Below, in pieces: positions 34,913-45,743 of a stretch of DNA of 64,000 nt (its first letter is position 1; every line of letters begins with the position of its first letter). The notes beneath the pieces are model-generated. The model was given only the letters and a program-made list of their open reading frames with translations, did no database searches and was not told the DNA's origin. This DNA comes from Francisella uliginis (GTDB taxonomy: Bacteria; Pseudomonadota; Gammaproteobacteria; Francisellales; Francisellaceae), in contig NZ_CP016796.1 in NCBI RefSeq assembly GCF_001895265.1, positions 744,001 to 808,000 of the forward strand, written 5' to 3'. A program made the position numbers and the translations under genes.

Positions 34913-36523
34913 ATGACAAAGAATAAACTAACTGTGGGTAGCCTTATAGCAATAGGTATAGGGACTATTATGGGTTCTGGCTGGATGTTTTCAGCACAAT
35001 ATACTTCTGAGTATGCTGGCCCTGCTTCAATATTATCTTGGATTATCGGCGCAGTTTTGATGGTTTTTATTGCACTAACTTTTGCAGAAAGCTGTACTAT
35101 TGTTCCAGTTCAAGGTTCTTCATCAAGAATCCCTCATATAACTCATGGTACTTTATTAAGCTATATTTTTGCTTGGATTACATGGATTTCTTATTTAGTT
35201 TTAGCACCTATCGAGGTACAAGCAGTAATTCAATATTTAGCAGTTTTTTATCCTAGTCTAATAAATGTTAAAACAGGGGCATTATCAGGGTATGGAACGC
35301 CTTTAGCAGTAGTTTTGTTATTGATATTCTGTGCTTTTAATTTTTACTCATTAAGATGGCTTGTAAAGATTAATAACATAATTACCTTATTCAAAGTTGT
35401 TGTTCCAATGATTATTGGAGGAGCTCTATTAGCATTATGTTATTCTCTACCTGAGTTAAGTTCAAAAGCAGTTGAACCGGATTTTGAATTTATGCCCTAT
35501 GGTATAAATGGTGTATTTTCAGCAATATCTTTAGGTGGTATTGGATATGCTTTCGTAGGCTTTAAGACTATCGTTGAAATGGCTGGTAATACAAAAAATC
35601 CATCAAAAGCAATTCCAGTTGCAACTATAGGAACAATAGTTGTTTGTTTGTTTATTTTTATATTCCTGCAAGTTGCTTATGTAATGATAGCATCTAAATA
35701 TGTGCATAATAATCAGTGGGGTATGCAGGATATATTCTCTAATGGTAATTCTAGCTTTGGAGCATTTGCATTAATTGCCCAAAATTTAGGTCAAACATGG
35801 ATTATGTACTTCTTATATTTTGGAGCTATACTCTTTCCATTAGTTGCAGGGCTGTTATATTTCTGTGTAGCTTTAAACTCTCTAAATGCAATGGTGTCAA
35901 ATGGCTATATGCCTAAGCTTTTGAATAAGCTAAATCCGGTTACTAATAAGCCTCTTTATGCAATTATTCTTAACTTCTTGATCGCTATGATAATGTTTGC
36001 TCCTTTCCCTGGCTGGCAAACAATGACAACCTTTTTAACATCTTTGATATCTCTAACGTATTTGACAGGTGCAACTTCAACTCTAGCAATGAGGCATAGA
36101 CTACCTGATATTGAGAGACCTTTTAAACTAAAAGCGGTATTTTTAATATCTTTGTTAGGAGTTTTCTCATCAACGTTAGTTTTTTTATGGAGTGGTTGGG
36201 GAATTGTATCTAAGTCAGGTATAGCTATTTGTATTGCTATTTTTATGCTTGGAGCTTATAGAAACTTTGGCGCTGATAAAGCAGAAAAAATTTCTTGGCA
36301 TTTTAAGCAATCTATTTGGTTTTGGTTCTATATTGTCGCTGTATCAATCGTATCATATTTGAGTGATTTTGGTGGAATAGGTCTTCTAGACTTTTATTCA
36401 GCAGCAGCTGTTTTATTAGTTGTTAGCTTTATCACTTGTATAATTGCTAAACATTATTGTTTGACAGCAGATGAAATACAACAAGGTATAGATTCAGCAT
36501 TACATCAACAGAATGCTCATTAA
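34913..36523 (+). CDS. APC-family amino acid permease
   Basis: A 536-residue inner-membrane transporter with 12-14 spans. The N-terminal SLIAIGIGTIMGSGWMFSAQY holds the unwound-helix G-S-G substrate motif of the APC superfamily, and GYAFVGFKTIVEMAGNTKNPSKAIP is the conserved span 6 to loop region. The C-terminus is a short hydrophilic tail. Such carriers import amino acids by proton symport or exchange with a decarboxylation product. The gene stands alone between alr and pheA, and no decarboxylase is near. The substrate is unknown. Confidence 0.92.
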   Translation: MTKNKLTVGSLIAIGIGTIMGSGWMFSAQYTSEYAGPASILSWIIGAVLMVFIALTFAESCTIVPVQGSSSRIPHITHGTLLSYIFAWITWISYLVLAPIEVQAVIQYLAVFYPSLINVKTGALSGYGTPLAVVLLLIFCAFNFYSLRWLVKINNIITLFKVVVPMIIGGALLALCYSLPELSSKAVEPDFEFMPYGINGVFSAISLGGIGYAFVGFKTIVEMAGNTKNPSKAIPVATIGTIVVCLFIFIFLQVAYVMIASKYVHNNQWGMQDIFSNGNSSFGAFALIAQNLGQTWIMYFLYFGAILFPLVAGLLYFCVALNSLNAMVSNGYMPKLLNKLNPVTNKPLYAIILNFLIAMIMFAPFPGWQTMTTFLTSLISLTYLTGATSTLAMRHRLPDIERPFKLKAVFLISLLGVFSSTLVFLWSGWGIVSKSGIAICIAIFMLGAYRNFGADKAEKISWHFKQSIWFWFYIVAVSIVSYLSDFGGIGLLDFYSAAAVLLVVSFITCIIAKHYCLTADEIQQGIDSALHQQNAH

Positions 36524-36619
36524 TCTATATTTTTCTCTATTCAGTTGCTTATGTTACTATTTTATTAATTTTGAAAAAACTGTATTATTATCTACTAAAT
36601 AATTACTTAAACTATTTCT

Positions 36620-37462
36620 ATGATTAAAGTTTCTTTTCAAGGAGAGCATGGAGCATATTCTGAGCAGGCTATAACTAGTTTTCTAAATCAACAGGGCATA
36701 AAAAACTTTCAAACTATACCTTGTCATTCTTTTTCAGATGCTATTGAACATACTATAGCAGGCAAATCAAATTTTGTGATGCTCCCTATAGAAAATTCTT
36801 TAGGAGGCTCTGTAGTTCCAGCATATGATGAATTAATTAAAAGTAGCCTAAAAGTAAAGGCTGAAGTGATCTTAAAGATTAAGCACTGTCTAATGGGACT
36901 GCCAGATACGCAGATCGCGGATATAAAGAGTGTGATTTCACATCCTCAAGCTCTATCTCAATGTACCAAAAGTTTGAAACGATTGAAATTAACTCCAGAA
37001 GCTTTCGTTGATACTGCAGGAGCAGCGAAGCATATTTTTGAAACTAAGCAAAGAAACCATCTTGCTATAGCAGGTGAGTTAGCTGCTGAAACTTATGGCT
37101 TGAAAATTTTTCAAAATCAGTTTGAAGATGAGCATTTTAACTATACGCGTTTCTTTCTTATGGGTTATGATCCAATTACAGTTAATTCAGATAGTAATAA
37201 ATACAAAACAACACTTATATTCTCTGTTGAAGAGAAACCAAATGCTTTAGTTAACACTCTAAATATTTTTGGTAAATATAATATTAATTTGACAAAGATT
37301 GAGTCACGACCATCTAGAGACAGAGCTTGGGATTATTTGTTTTTTGTTGATTTTGAGGGTTCTGAAGATGATGAACATATTCAAAAAACTTTATTAGAAG
37401 TCCTTAAAAAGAGTACTTTTCTTAAGGTTTTAGGTTCTTACCAAACATATAATTTCGACTAA
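36620..37462 (+). CDS. pheA: Prephenate dehydratase
   Basis: A 280-residue monofunctional enzyme converting prephenate to phenylpyruvate in phenylalanine synthesis. The catalytic domain (residues 1-180) shows SFQGEHGAYSEQAI, MLPIENSLGGSV and the substrate motif FNYTRFFLMG. The ACT regulatory domain (about 195-275) has NALVNTLNIFGKYNINLTKIESRPSR, the ESRP motif that mediates phenylalanine feedback inhibition. There is no chorismate mutase domain, unlike the E. coli fusion. The YgjP-like protease gene starts 2 bases after the stop. Confidence 0.95.
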   Translation: MIKVSFQGEHGAYSEQAITSFLNQQGIKNFQTIPCHSFSDAIEHTIAGKSNFVMLPIENSLGGSVVPAYDELIKSSLKVKAEVILKIKHCLMGLPDTQIADIKSVISHPQALSQCTKSLKRLKLTPEAFVDTAGAAKHIFETKQRNHLAIAGELAAETYGLKIFQNQFEDEHFNYTRFFLMGYDPITVNSDSNKYKTTLIFSVEEKPNALVNTLNIFGKYNINLTKIESRPSRDRAWDYLFFVDFEGSEDDEHIQKTLLEVLKKSTFLKVLGSYQTYNFD

Positions 37463-37464
37463 TA

Positions 37465-38133
37465 ATGGCTTACAAAGTTGATATAGTTTATAAAAATGTC
37501 AAAAATCTAAAGATTTCTTTAAATAAAGAAGGTTTGGTTACTGTAACCTCTCCTAAAGGTGTAGCTAAAAAAGAAATTTTTACATTACTTGAGTCAAAAA
37601 AATCATGGATAGAAAAACATAGTAAAAGATTGTCAGCTAATAGAAAGTATGATTATACTGAATACCCATTAGAAGATGGTTCTAATATTTATTTCTTAGG
37701 TCGAGAATATCTTGTAAAACTAATACCATCAAAGCAGAATTTGATTTGTGAGTATGAAGATTATTTCGAATTTTTATTAAATCCGAGTGTTATTGATAAT
37801 AGAGAATTTAAGTTACAACTATTAGAGGAGTTTTATAAAGATAGGGCTGATATTATATTAAATAATCTTGTGGCAAAATTTTTAAAAATAACAGGTCAAG
37901 AAATACAAAGAGTTACTATAAAAAAAACTAAAACTCGTTGGGGTTCTTGTAATTATATTAAAAAAACTATTAACCTGAATTTTAACTTGATCTTAAGAGA
38001 TATCGAAGCGATAGAGTATGTTGTCCTTCATGAAATTGCTCACTTGACTCATCCTAATCATTCAAAAGAATTCTATAATTATATAGCAAGCTATATGCCT
38101 GATTGGAAAATCAGAGAAAAAAGATTAAAATGA
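37465..38133 (+). CDS. YgjP-like zinc metallopeptidase (DUF45)
   Basis: A 222-residue protein of the YgjP/WLM-related metallopeptidase family. It contains KKTKTRWGSCNYIKKTINLNF, the conserved WGSC segment before the active site, then the zinc motif VLHEIAHLTHPNHSKEF with His189, Glu190 and His193. A later Glu/His would be the third ligand. The cellular substrate is unknown. It is translationally linked to pheA by position only; no functional link is known. Confidence 0.9.
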   Translation: MAYKVDIVYKNVKNLKISLNKEGLVTVTSPKGVAKKEIFTLLESKKSWIEKHSKRLSANRKYDYTEYPLEDGSNIYFLGREYLVKLIPSKQNLICEYEDYFEFLLNPSVIDNREFKLQLLEEFYKDRADIILNNLVAKFLKITGQEIQRVTIKKTKTRWGSCNYIKKTINLNFNLILRDIEAIEYVVLHEIAHLTHPNHSKEFYNYIASYMPDWKIREKRLK

Positions 38134-38187
38134 GATATAATTAACTTATTTTGCAGCTTTCAAAAGCTATATCTTTTAGGAGATTTT

Positions 38188-39561
38188 ATGGAAAGTACTT
38201 TTGAACTTTTTTCTATAGGGGTTGGGCCGTCTTCATCTCATACAATTGGGCCAATGCGTGCAGGATGTGATTTTATTAATTTATATAAAGATAAATTACC
38301 TAGTACAACTCGCATAAAAATTGATTTGTTTGGCTCATTAGCTTTGACAGGTAAGGGTCATAAAACTGATTATGCAGCTGTTTTGGGTGTAATGGGTTTT
38401 TTACCTGAATCAGTTGATATAGAGTTAGCAAAAAAACTATATAATAATTGTTTAACTCACCAACAACTTCAGATTAATCAAGAGTTCAAAGTTGATTTTG
38501 ATTATGATAAGGATTTAATTTTTCATTATGATGAGTTTTTACCAGAACATGCTAATGGAATGCGTTTTTCTTTATTTGAAAATGATGAGTTACTTTGTGA
38601 GAAAGAGTATTTTTCGATAGGTGGAGGTTTTATTGTTGATAAAAAACAAATTAAGAAAGATGAAATTCCTACAGAAGTCCCATGTAATAAACCATACAAG
38701 TTTGCAAGCATGGCTGAATTAAGAGAACTTTGTCAAAGAGATAATAAAACCATTGATGAAATAATGTTTGAAAATGAAAAAACAGCTTATGGAGAACAAG
38801 ACTCGTTTGAAAAGTTAGCAGAGATTTGGCGTGTAATGGACACTTCAATTGAAAAAGGTTTAACTAGCGCTGATGCTGTTTTACCAGGAGGTCTTAAGGT
38901 AAGAAAAAGAGCTCCTAGTATGATCAAAAAATTAAAAGAGCATAATACTGTAAATACGGACTTTAATTATCTAAATGCTTTTGCAATAGCTGTTAATGAG
39001 CAGAATGCTTGTGGTGAAAGGGTTGTTACAGCGCCAACAAATGGGGCTGCAGGTGTAATTCCAGCAGTACTTAAATATTATCTACAAACTCACGAGATTA
39101 TTAATCAAAGTGAATTTGAGAAAGTCGTAAATAAGTATCTTTTAGTATGTGCAGCAATTGGTATTTTGTACAAATCGGGAGCTTCAATATCAGCTGCAGA
39201 GGTTGGCTGCCAAGGTGAGGTTGGTGTTGCTTGTTCTATGGCTGCAGCAGGGTATTGTGCTTTACTTGGTGGAGATATTGATTCTATAGAATCTGCAGCT
39301 GAGATAGGAATGGAGCATAATCTTGGCTTGACTTGTGATCCTATAGGCGGTTTAGTACAGATTCCATGTATTGAGCGTAATGCTATGGGAGCTGTTCAGG
39401 CTATAAATGCAGCTAAACTTGCCCATTTAGATAGTGGTGAGAAGCGTTTTGTTGGCTTAGATTATGTTATCAAGGTAATGTATGAGACCGGCTTAGATAT
39501 GTGTAGTAAATATAAAGAAACATCTCTAGGAGGACTAGCTATAAATGTTCCTGTATGTTAG
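38188..39561 (+). CDS. sdaA: L-serine dehydratase (4Fe-4S, single chain)
   Basis: A 457-residue enzyme that deaminates L-serine to pyruvate with a [4Fe-4S] cluster. The N-terminal domain begins with [22 protein letters not shown], the SSSHT motif of the family. The catalytic domain has [29 protein letters not shown] and [23 protein letters not shown], with the cluster cysteines. The chain ends in NVPVC; a terminal cysteine occupies the fourth cluster site in the structurally known Legionella enzyme (tail-in-mouth), and the same end here suggests the same autoinhibition until serine binds. A good Shine-Dalgarno (TTAGGAG) precedes the ATG. Francisella uses amino acids as carbon sources, which fits. 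Confidence 0.95.
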   Translation: MESTFELFSIGVGPSSSHTIGPMRAGCDFINLYKDKLPSTTRIKIDLFGSLALTGKGHKTDYAAVLGVMGFLPESVDIELAKKLYNNCLTHQQLQINQEFKVDFDYDKDLIFHYDEFLPEHANGMRFSLFENDELLCEKEYFSIGGGFIVDKKQIKKDEIPTEVPCNKPYKFASMAELRELCQRDNKTIDEIMFENEKTAYGEQDSFEKLAEIWRVMDTSIEKGLTSADAVLPGGLKVRKRAPSMIKKLKEHNTVNTDFNYLNAFAIAVNEQNACGERVVTAPTNGAAGVIPAVLKYYLQTHEIINQSEFEKVVNKYLLVCAAIGILYKSGASISAAEVGCQGEVGVACSMAAAGYCALLGGDIDSIESAAEIGMEHNLGLTCDPIGGLVQIPCIERNAMGAVQAINAAKLAHLDSGEKRFVGLDYVIKVMYETGLDMCSKYKETSLGGLAINVPVC

Positions 39562-39611
39562 TTAGTAATTTTTAATTTTAACAATCTCTTAATAATCAAA
39601 ATATTATAACA

Positions 39612-39640
39612 CTGGCAAAATTATACTATTTTAGTATAAT
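39612..39640 (+). promoter_or_regulatory. Probable promoter of the sufS operon with overlapping dyad
   Basis: CTGGCA (39612-39617), a 17-base spacer and a perfect TATAAT (39635-39640). The inverted repeat TATACTA-TTT-TAGTATA (39622-39638) lies in the spacer and covers most of the -10 box, so a protein bound there would block RNA polymerase. An Fe-S-responsive repressor is an obvious candidate but is not shown by the sequence. Confidence 0.5.
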
Positions 39641-39675
39641 TTAGGTGATTTATTATTAAATAGGCAATTTTAAGA

Positions 39676-40899
39676 ATGTATAATGTAAAAAAAGTTAGGA
39701 ATGATTTTCCATTTCTAAAGCAAACTATAAATGATAAGCCAATTGTTTTTTTTGATACTGGGGCATCAGCGCAAAAGCCACAAGTGGTTATAGATGCTGT
39801 TGCAGAAGCCTATAAGTTTAATTATGCCAATGTCCACAGAGGTGTGTACTCACTTAGTCAAGAAGCTAGTGATAAGTATGAAAATGTACGTTTGAAAGTA
39901 CAGAAATTTATCAATGCTAAATCATCAGATGAAGTCGTGATAACTAAAGGTACCACTGAGGCTATTAACCTTTTGGCTAGTTCTATCAGTAAATCTGTAG
40001 TTTCGCCAGGAGATGAAATTATAGTTACAGAAATGGAGCATCATGCTAATTTTGTACCTTGGCAAATGCTGTGTGAAGATAAGAGCCTAAATTTCAAAGT
40101 AGCTAAAGTTAATGACAATGGTGAACTTGATGTAAAAAATCTACTATCTTTGGTGACTGAAAAGACTAAAGTTTTAGCGATAACTTTGTGTTCAAATGTG
40201 CTAGGGACGATTAACCCTATCAAAGAAATTATAGAAAAAGTTAAAAATATAAACCCTAATGTATTAGTTGTTGTTGATGGAGCTCAAGCAGTAATACATT
40301 CAAAGGTCGATGTTCAGGATCTAAATTGTGATTTTTTTGTATTTTCAAGCCATAAACTATATGGACCAACTGGGGTGGGAGTTTTATATGGTAAATATGA
40401 TTTGTTAAAAAAACTTCCTCCTTATAATTATGGTGGAGATATGGTAGATGATGTGACGATTGATAAAACAACCTTTGCTTTACCTCCATATAAATTTGAA
40501 GCAGGAACTCCTGATATTGTTGGAACTATAGGTTTCGGTCAGGCTATAGATTATGTGAATTCAGTAGGTATAGATAATATTGCTAGTTATGAACAAGATC
40601 TTTTAAAATATGCAACTGAACAATTAAAGAAAATCGATGGTCTAAAAATAATTGGGGAAGCCCAAAATAAAGCTGGTGTCATTACATTTGTAGTAGATGG
40701 ATGTAACTCTGGCGATATTGGTGAGCTTTTAGCAATTAAAGGTATGTGTGTGCGAACTGGAAAACACTGTGCTCATCCATTACTTTATAGAATGGGGGTA
40801 ACATCAACAGTACGTATGTCTTTTGGGATGTATAATACTTTTGAAGAAATTGACTTATTTATAAAAGCATTGAAAAAAGTAATATCTCAATTAAAATAA
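39676..40899 (+). CDS. sufS: Cysteine desulfurase, SufS type
   Basis: A 407-residue PLP enzyme of the SufS/CsdA group supplying sulfur for Fe-S assembly. The N-terminus FPFLKQTINDKPIVFFDTGA, the nucleotide-like loop ITKGTTEAINLLA, the PLP lysine Lys227 in FSSHKLYGPTGVG and the catalytic Cys365 in VRTGKHCAHPLL are all canonical for group II. It is followed by an A-type carrier (29 bases), sufT, coaD and a ferredoxin gene in one run. SufB, SufC and SufD are not present in the window, so the scaffold genes must lie elsewhere. SufE/SufU is also absent here. Confidence 0.94.
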   Translation: MYNVKKVRNDFPFLKQTINDKPIVFFDTGASAQKPQVVIDAVAEAYKFNYANVHRGVYSLSQEASDKYENVRLKVQKFINAKSSDEVVITKGTTEAINLLASSISKSVVSPGDEIIVTEMEHHANFVPWQMLCEDKSLNFKVAKVNDNGELDVKNLLSLVTEKTKVLAITLCSNVLGTINPIKEIIEKVKNINPNVLVVVDGAQAVIHSKVDVQDLNCDFFVFSSHKLYGPTGVGVLYGKYDLLKKLPPYNYGGDMVDDVTIDKTTFALPPYKFEAGTPDIVGTIGFGQAIDYVNSVGIDNIASYEQDLLKYATEQLKKIDGLKIIGEAQNKAGVITFVVDGCNSGDIGELLAIKGMCVRTGKHCAHPLLYRMGVTSTVRMSFGMYNTFEEIDLFIKALKKVISQLK

Positions 40900-40928
40900 A
40901 CAATAATTAATTTTAGAGGATTAAGTTT

Positions 40929-41282
40929 ATGGTTGAAGTTTTTGATCCTAATAACAATATTTTAGAAGTTACTCAAGCAGCAGCTAAACATTTTGAAAAG
41001 CATTTAGCTAAAGATTCTACAAATATAGGGGTATATGTAGGTACAAAAATTATGGGTTGTTCAGGTTTAGCTTATGATATTGATTTTGTATCTAAGCAAC
41101 CTGACAATACAACAGAAGTTGACCAACATGGTCTGAAATTTTTTGTATCTAATAAGTCTATGGACTTTTTAAATGGTCTAAAGATTGACTATGTTAAGCA
41201 TGATTTTGGTTTATATAAACTAGAGTATACAAATCCAAATGAATCAGCTCGCTGTGGGTGTGGTGAGAGTTTTACAGTTTAG
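40929..41282 (+). CDS. A-type Fe-S carrier (IscA/SufA/ErpA family)
   Basis: A 117-residue protein that accepts and delivers Fe-S clusters. The three conserved cysteines are Cys44 (MGCSGLAYDIDF) and Cys109 and Cys111 (ARCGCGESFTV), the HesB-family pattern. The length is normal. A good Shine-Dalgarno (AGAGGA) precedes it. It lies between sufS and sufT, so SufA is the best guess, but IscA or ErpA function cannot be excluded by sequence. Only the C-terminal motif and position separate these groups. Confidence 0.92.
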   Translation: MVEVFDPNNNILEVTQAAAKHFEKHLAKDSTNIGVYVGTKIMGCSGLAYDIDFVSKQPDNTTEVDQHGLKFFVSNKSMDFLNGLKIDYVKHDFGLYKLEYTNPNESARCGCGESFTV

Positions 41283-41294
41283 GGAATATTTTAA

Positions 41295-41846
41295 ATGAAA
41301 ACATCAGATGTAACTATAATTAGAAGGCAGGTTAAAGCAATAGCTGTACCTTTTGGAAATGAGGTAGAACTTATGCCAGGGCAAGAAGCTTTAGTAACTC
41401 AAGATAAGGGAGGTAGCTTTACCCTAAATGTAAATGGTAACCTACTTCATTTAGATGGTAAAGATGCCGATGCTATCGGTAAGCAAGTAGTCAAATATCC
41501 TGTTGAAGGATATAATATTAAACCAGGAGATCCTATAAATATGGATGCTATTTGGGATCAAATGAAAACAGTTTATGATCCTGAAATACCTGTAAATATT
41601 GTTGATCTTGGTTTGATTTATAATGTTGTTAGCAGAAAGCTAGAAAATGGTAACTTTCATGTTATTATAGATATGACTCTAACAGCTCCTGGTTGTGGTA
41701 TGGGTCCAGTTCTTATGACTGATGTTGAAAGACGCGTAGCAATGTTACCAAATGTTGATAAAGTTGATGTAGTCATGGTTTTTGATCCGCCGTGGAATTC
41801 AGAGTTAATGACTGAAGAAGCAAAGCTAGAGTTAGGATTATTTTAA
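41295..41846 (+). CDS. sufT: Fe-S assembly protein SufT
   Basis: A 183-residue protein with an N-terminal domain typical of SufT (VTIIRRQVKAIAVPFGNEVELMPG, then NVNGNLLHLDG) and a C-terminal MIP18/DUF59 domain (MKTVYDPEIPVNIVDLGLIYNV, then LTAPGCGMGPVLMTDVERRV). SufT supports maturation of Fe-S enzymes under high demand in other bacteria. The DUF59 cysteine (APGCGMG) is kept. It is 12 bases after the carrier gene and 8 bases before coaD. Confidence 0.93.
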   Translation: MKTSDVTIIRRQVKAIAVPFGNEVELMPGQEALVTQDKGGSFTLNVNGNLLHLDGKDADAIGKQVVKYPVEGYNIKPGDPINMDAIWDQMKTVYDPEIPVNIVDLGLIYNVVSRKLENGNFHVIIDMTLTAPGCGMGPVLMTDVERRVAMLPNVDKVDVVMVFDPPWNSELMTEEAKLELGLF

Positions 41847-41854
41847 GTTATATT

Positions 41855-42596
<742 letters not shown>

Positions 42597-42613
42597 AATT
42601 GCTTTAAAAAAGC

Positions 42614-42641
42614 TTGAAAAAACTTTGTGATAATGTAAGAT
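42614..42641 (+). promoter_or_regulatory. Probable promoter of fopA
   Basis: TTGAAA (42614-42619), a 16-base spacer and TAAGAT (42636-42641), with TG directly before the -10 box. It gives a leader of about 50 bases that ends in the strong ribosome site AAAGGGAG. A strong promoter is expected for an abundant outer-membrane protein. Consensus match only. Confidence 0.45.
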
Positions 42642-42698
42642 ACACAGGTCTAGTATTTCAATATAAAGAATAAAATAAGTTTTAAAGGGAGTTTTTTG

Positions 42699-43889
42699 AT
42701 GAAACTAAGAAATATCGTTATGGCTACGTCTGTGCTATTAGGCACAGCTACAATGTCTTTTGCAGCTAGCTCTGATAACATGGATACTTCAGCTAAGACT
42801 GATACATCTACAGCTACTTCAACTACTACTGATAGTGGCTTTGAATCAAATACTTTCATCAAACCTTTTGCAAATACATATAGTTCTTTGACGAATGAAA
42901 ATAATACTTGGGGACCTCAAGACAGAACTGGTCAATGGTATTTAGGTGTTGGGGCTAGTGGTCTTGCTGGAACTCCTAATTCACCTTCAGGTGCAGCGGC
43001 TAACTTTACTCTTGGTTATAACATAAATAAATACCTTGGTGTTCAGTACTTCCAATTAGTAGGTAGAGATTTTGCTGGCTTAGGTGAAGGTGTTATTAAC
43101 TTTAGTAATAGTACTATGTTTACACCATATATGGTTGGTGGTGCTGGTTGGGCTAACTTAGCTGGTCAAGCTACAGGAGCTTGGGATGCTGGTGGAGGTC
43201 TTAAGTTTGAATTATCTAGAGATGTTCAAGCAAGTGTTGATTATAGATATATACAAACAATGGCTCCTAATGTTTCTGGACAAAATGGTAGAGCAGGAAC
43301 TAACGTAATTGGTGCTGGTCTAACATGGTTCTTTGGCGGTAAAGCTAATCCAAACAATGATACAGCAAATATCCAAGATAATGGTGCTAAAACAGCGGCT
43401 GAGACTGCAGCAGCGATACCTACAGTAGATGAAACTAAGTACGAGCTTCCAAAAGGTATTAAGCAGTGTGAAGGTAACTTTAATTTAACTAAAGATGGTG
43501 TTGCTTGTTATACTGTAAATGGTAATGACGTAACAGTTTACTTAGATACTAAGTTTGCTTACGATAGTGCTAATTTAAATCAAAGAGGCAAAAATGCTAT
43601 ATCATCTTTTGTTAAGTATATGCAAAATAAGAATATAGCGTCTGTAACTATTAAAGGATATGCTTCTCAAGGTCAAACAGGACAAGAGTTTGAATTATAT
43701 AATCAAAAACTTTCTGAAAAGAGAGCAGAGGCTGTTTCTAATTACATGAAAGAATTAGGTTTAGATAGCAATAAGATAATAACAAAAGGTTTTGGTTATA
43801 CTAATACTTTAGAAGGTATCAAAAAGTCTGATGCTCGTAATCAACGCGTTCAAGCTAGTGTTTCAGCACCTTTAAAAGAAGATAAATAG
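42699..43889 (+). CDS. fopA: Outer-membrane protein FopA (OmpA family)
   Basis: A 396-residue outer-membrane protein and the clearest Francisella marker here. The signal peptide MKLRNIVMATSVLLGTATMSFA is followed by a Ser/Thr-rich segment, an eight-stranded beta-barrel (about 60-225, WYLGVGASGLAGTP through GAGLTWFFGG) and a periplasmic OmpA-type peptidoglycan-binding domain (about 280-390, VTVYLDTKFAYDSANLNQRGK, SEKRAEAVSNYMKEL, DARNQRVQASV). Two cysteines between barrel and C-terminal domain (KQCEGNF, VACYTV) may form a disulfide. The ATG at 42699 follows AAAGGGAG with good spacing; a TTG three bases earlier is not needed. FopA is a major surface antigen in F. tularensis. Confidence 0.95.
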   Translation: MKLRNIVMATSVLLGTATMSFAASSDNMDTSAKTDTSTATSTTTDSGFESNTFIKPFANTYSSLTNENNTWGPQDRTGQWYLGVGASGLAGTPNSPSGAAANFTLGYNINKYLGVQYFQLVGRDFAGLGEGVINFSNSTMFTPYMVGGAGWANLAGQATGAWDAGGGLKFELSRDVQASVDYRYIQTMAPNVSGQNGRAGTNVIGAGLTWFFGGKANPNNDTANIQDNGAKTAAETAAAIPTVDETKYELPKGIKQCEGNFNLTKDGVACYTVNGNDVTVYLDTKFAYDSANLNQRGKNAISSFVKYMQNKNIASVTIKGYASQGQTGQEFELYNQKLSEKRAEAVSNYMKELGLDSNKIITKGFGYTNTLEGIKKSDARNQRVQASVSAPLKEDK

Positions 43890-44068
43890 TTCTTTAAATC
43901 TTTCTAAAAATTTCTAAATTAATTTCTATTTATTCTACATTATTATTTATTATATTTTCATTTAAATAATTCATAATATATTGGTTTTTATATGATGTTA
44001 AAGTCTATAAAAAAATATAAGCTTGTTATATAATTTGTCCACTTATAAATAATTTCTTTAAAAACTAA

Positions 44069-45472
44069 ATGGCACAATATTATTCTAACAAAGAGTTATT
44101 TAACTCTAGTGACTTAATTGGGCAAATTGTTACAGTTAAAGGTTGGGTTCGTAGTCGAAGAGATTCTAAAGCAGGATTCTCTTTTGTGGCTGTTCATGAT
44201 GGCTCTTGCTTTGATCCTATCCAGGCAATTGTCCCAAACTCTGTTGAAAACTATTCAGAAGAAGTTCTAAAATTAACAAAAGACTGTTCAGTTGCTATTA
44301 CAGGTGAATTAATCGCTTCGCAAGGTAAAGGACAAAGTGTTGAAATTCAAGCTCAAAAAGTGGAGGTTTATGGTTGGGTAGAAAATCCGGAAACGTATCC
44401 TGTATCTCCAAAGCGTCATACTATGGAGCATTTACGTGAAGTCGCCCATCTTCGTACTAGAACAAATATTATAGGTGCTGTAGCAAGAGTTAGAAGTCAA
44501 CTAGCTAATGCTGTACACAACTTTTTATGTGAGAAGGGTTTCCTTTGGGTAAATACACCAATTTTAACTTCTAATGATTGTGAAGGTGCAGGTGAACTTT
44601 TTAGAGTATCAACTCTTGATAGCCTTAACCCTCCAGTTGATGAACAAGGTAAAGTTGATTTTAAAGAAGACTTTTTTGGACGAGAAACTTTTTTAACTGT
44701 ATCAGGACAGTTAAACGTTGAAAGCTATTGTTGTTCTTTATCAAAAGTTTATACTTTTGGTCCTACATTCCGTGCGGAGAATTCAAATACTAGTAGACAT
44801 TTGGCAGAGTTTTGGATGATTGAGCCGGAGATAGCTTTTGCCGATCTTAATGATGATGCTAATTTAGCTGAAGAGATGCTTAAATCAGTTATCCAAAAAG
44901 TAATGAATAACTGTGAAGATGATTTAAATTTCTTTAATCAATTTGTACAAAAAGGATTATTAGATAAGCTAAAAAATGTCACAGAGAAAGGGTTTGTTAG
45001 GGTTGAATATACAGATGCTATAGAAATCTTAAAGAAATCAGGTCAGAAGTTTGAATACCCTGTAGAATGGGGTGTTGATTTACAATCTGAACATGAAAGA
45101 TTCTTATGTGAAAAACATTTTAATGCTCCAGTTGTAATTATGAATTATCCAAAAGATATTAAAGCGTTCTATATGCGCCTAAATGATGATGGTAAGACAG
45201 TTGCTGCTATGGATGTTCTTGTACCTGGAATAGGTGAAATTATCGGTGGAAGTCAACGTGAAGAGCGTTTAGAAGTTCTAGATAAACGTATTGAAGAAAT
45301 GAATATCGATGCTAGTACTCTTGGCTGGTATCGTGATCTACGACGTTATGGAACTATACCTCATAGCGGCTTTGGTTTAGGTTTTGAAAGGCTACTTGGC
45401 TATATAACAGGCATACCAAACATCCGTGAGCTTATTCCTTTCCCTCGTACACCTGGTAATGCAAAGTTTTAG
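44069..45472 (+). CDS. asnS: Asparaginyl-tRNA synthetase
   Basis: A 467-residue class IIb aminoacyl-tRNA synthetase charging tRNA-Asn. It has the N-terminal OB fold for anticodon binding ([20 protein letters not shown]), motif 2 in [18 protein letters not shown] (near 235) and motif 3 in [10 protein letters not shown] (near 435). The end [12 protein letters not shown] matches AsnRS and separates it from AspRS. The start has no obvious Shine-Dalgarno; the ATG fits the family N-terminus. It is monocistronic, with 180 bases before it (a TATAAT at 44029-44034) and 271 bases after it in which I see no gene or RNA. Confidence 0.97.
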   Translation: MAQYYSNKELFNSSDLIGQIVTVKGWVRSRRDSKAGFSFVAVHDGSCFDPIQAIVPNSVENYSEEVLKLTKDCSVAITGELIASQGKGQSVEIQAQKVEVYGWVENPETYPVSPKRHTMEHLREVAHLRTRTNIIGAVARVRSQLANAVHNFLCEKGFLWVNTPILTSNDCEGAGELFRVSTLDSLNPPVDEQGKVDFKEDFFGRETFLTVSGQLNVESYCCSLSKVYTFGPTFRAENSNTSRHLAEFWMIEPEIAFADLNDDANLAEEMLKSVIQKVMNNCEDDLNFFNQFVQKGLLDKLKNVTEKGFVRVEYTDAIEILKKSGQKFEYPVEWGVDLQSEHERFLCEKHFNAPVVIMNYPKDIKAFYMRLNDDGKTVAAMDVLVPGIGEIIGGSQREERLEVLDKRIEEMNIDASTLGWYRDLRRYGTIPHSGFGLGFERLLGYITGIPNIRELIPFPRTPGNAKF

Positions 45473-45743
45473 ATGCAACTCTTGTAGTATCAATTCTTAT
45501 TTATTTTTGATTTATAAAAATATAAAATCTTCAAATCATGTGAGCATGGGTACATGGGTATATTATATGTGAAGTAAGTTTATGAAAGATTTTAAGCATG
45601 AAGCTTAGATATTTTATTTATATGGTACTTATACTTATCTATACGTTTAAAAATCTGTGAAAAGTTTTATCTTTATCACAACCTTACACACAAAAATAAA
45701 TATTAATATTATAAAATCATTTATATATAAGGGTTTATATCTA

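Noticed and set aside
38155-38168. Inverted repeat AGCTT-TCAA-AAGCT before sdaA as an attenuator
   Set aside because: It is only a 5-bp stem without a T-run, too weak to call in DNA of this composition.
42601-42613. Hairpin GCTTT-AAA-AAAGC after the ferredoxin gene as a terminator
   Set aside because: It is short and A+T-rich, and no T-run follows it; it lies just before the fopA promoter.
45473-45743. Possible small RNA or gene in the 271-base gap between asnS and pilC
   Set aside because: I see no convincing open frame with a ribosome site, tRNA fold or terminator; it is plain A+T-rich intergenic DNA.
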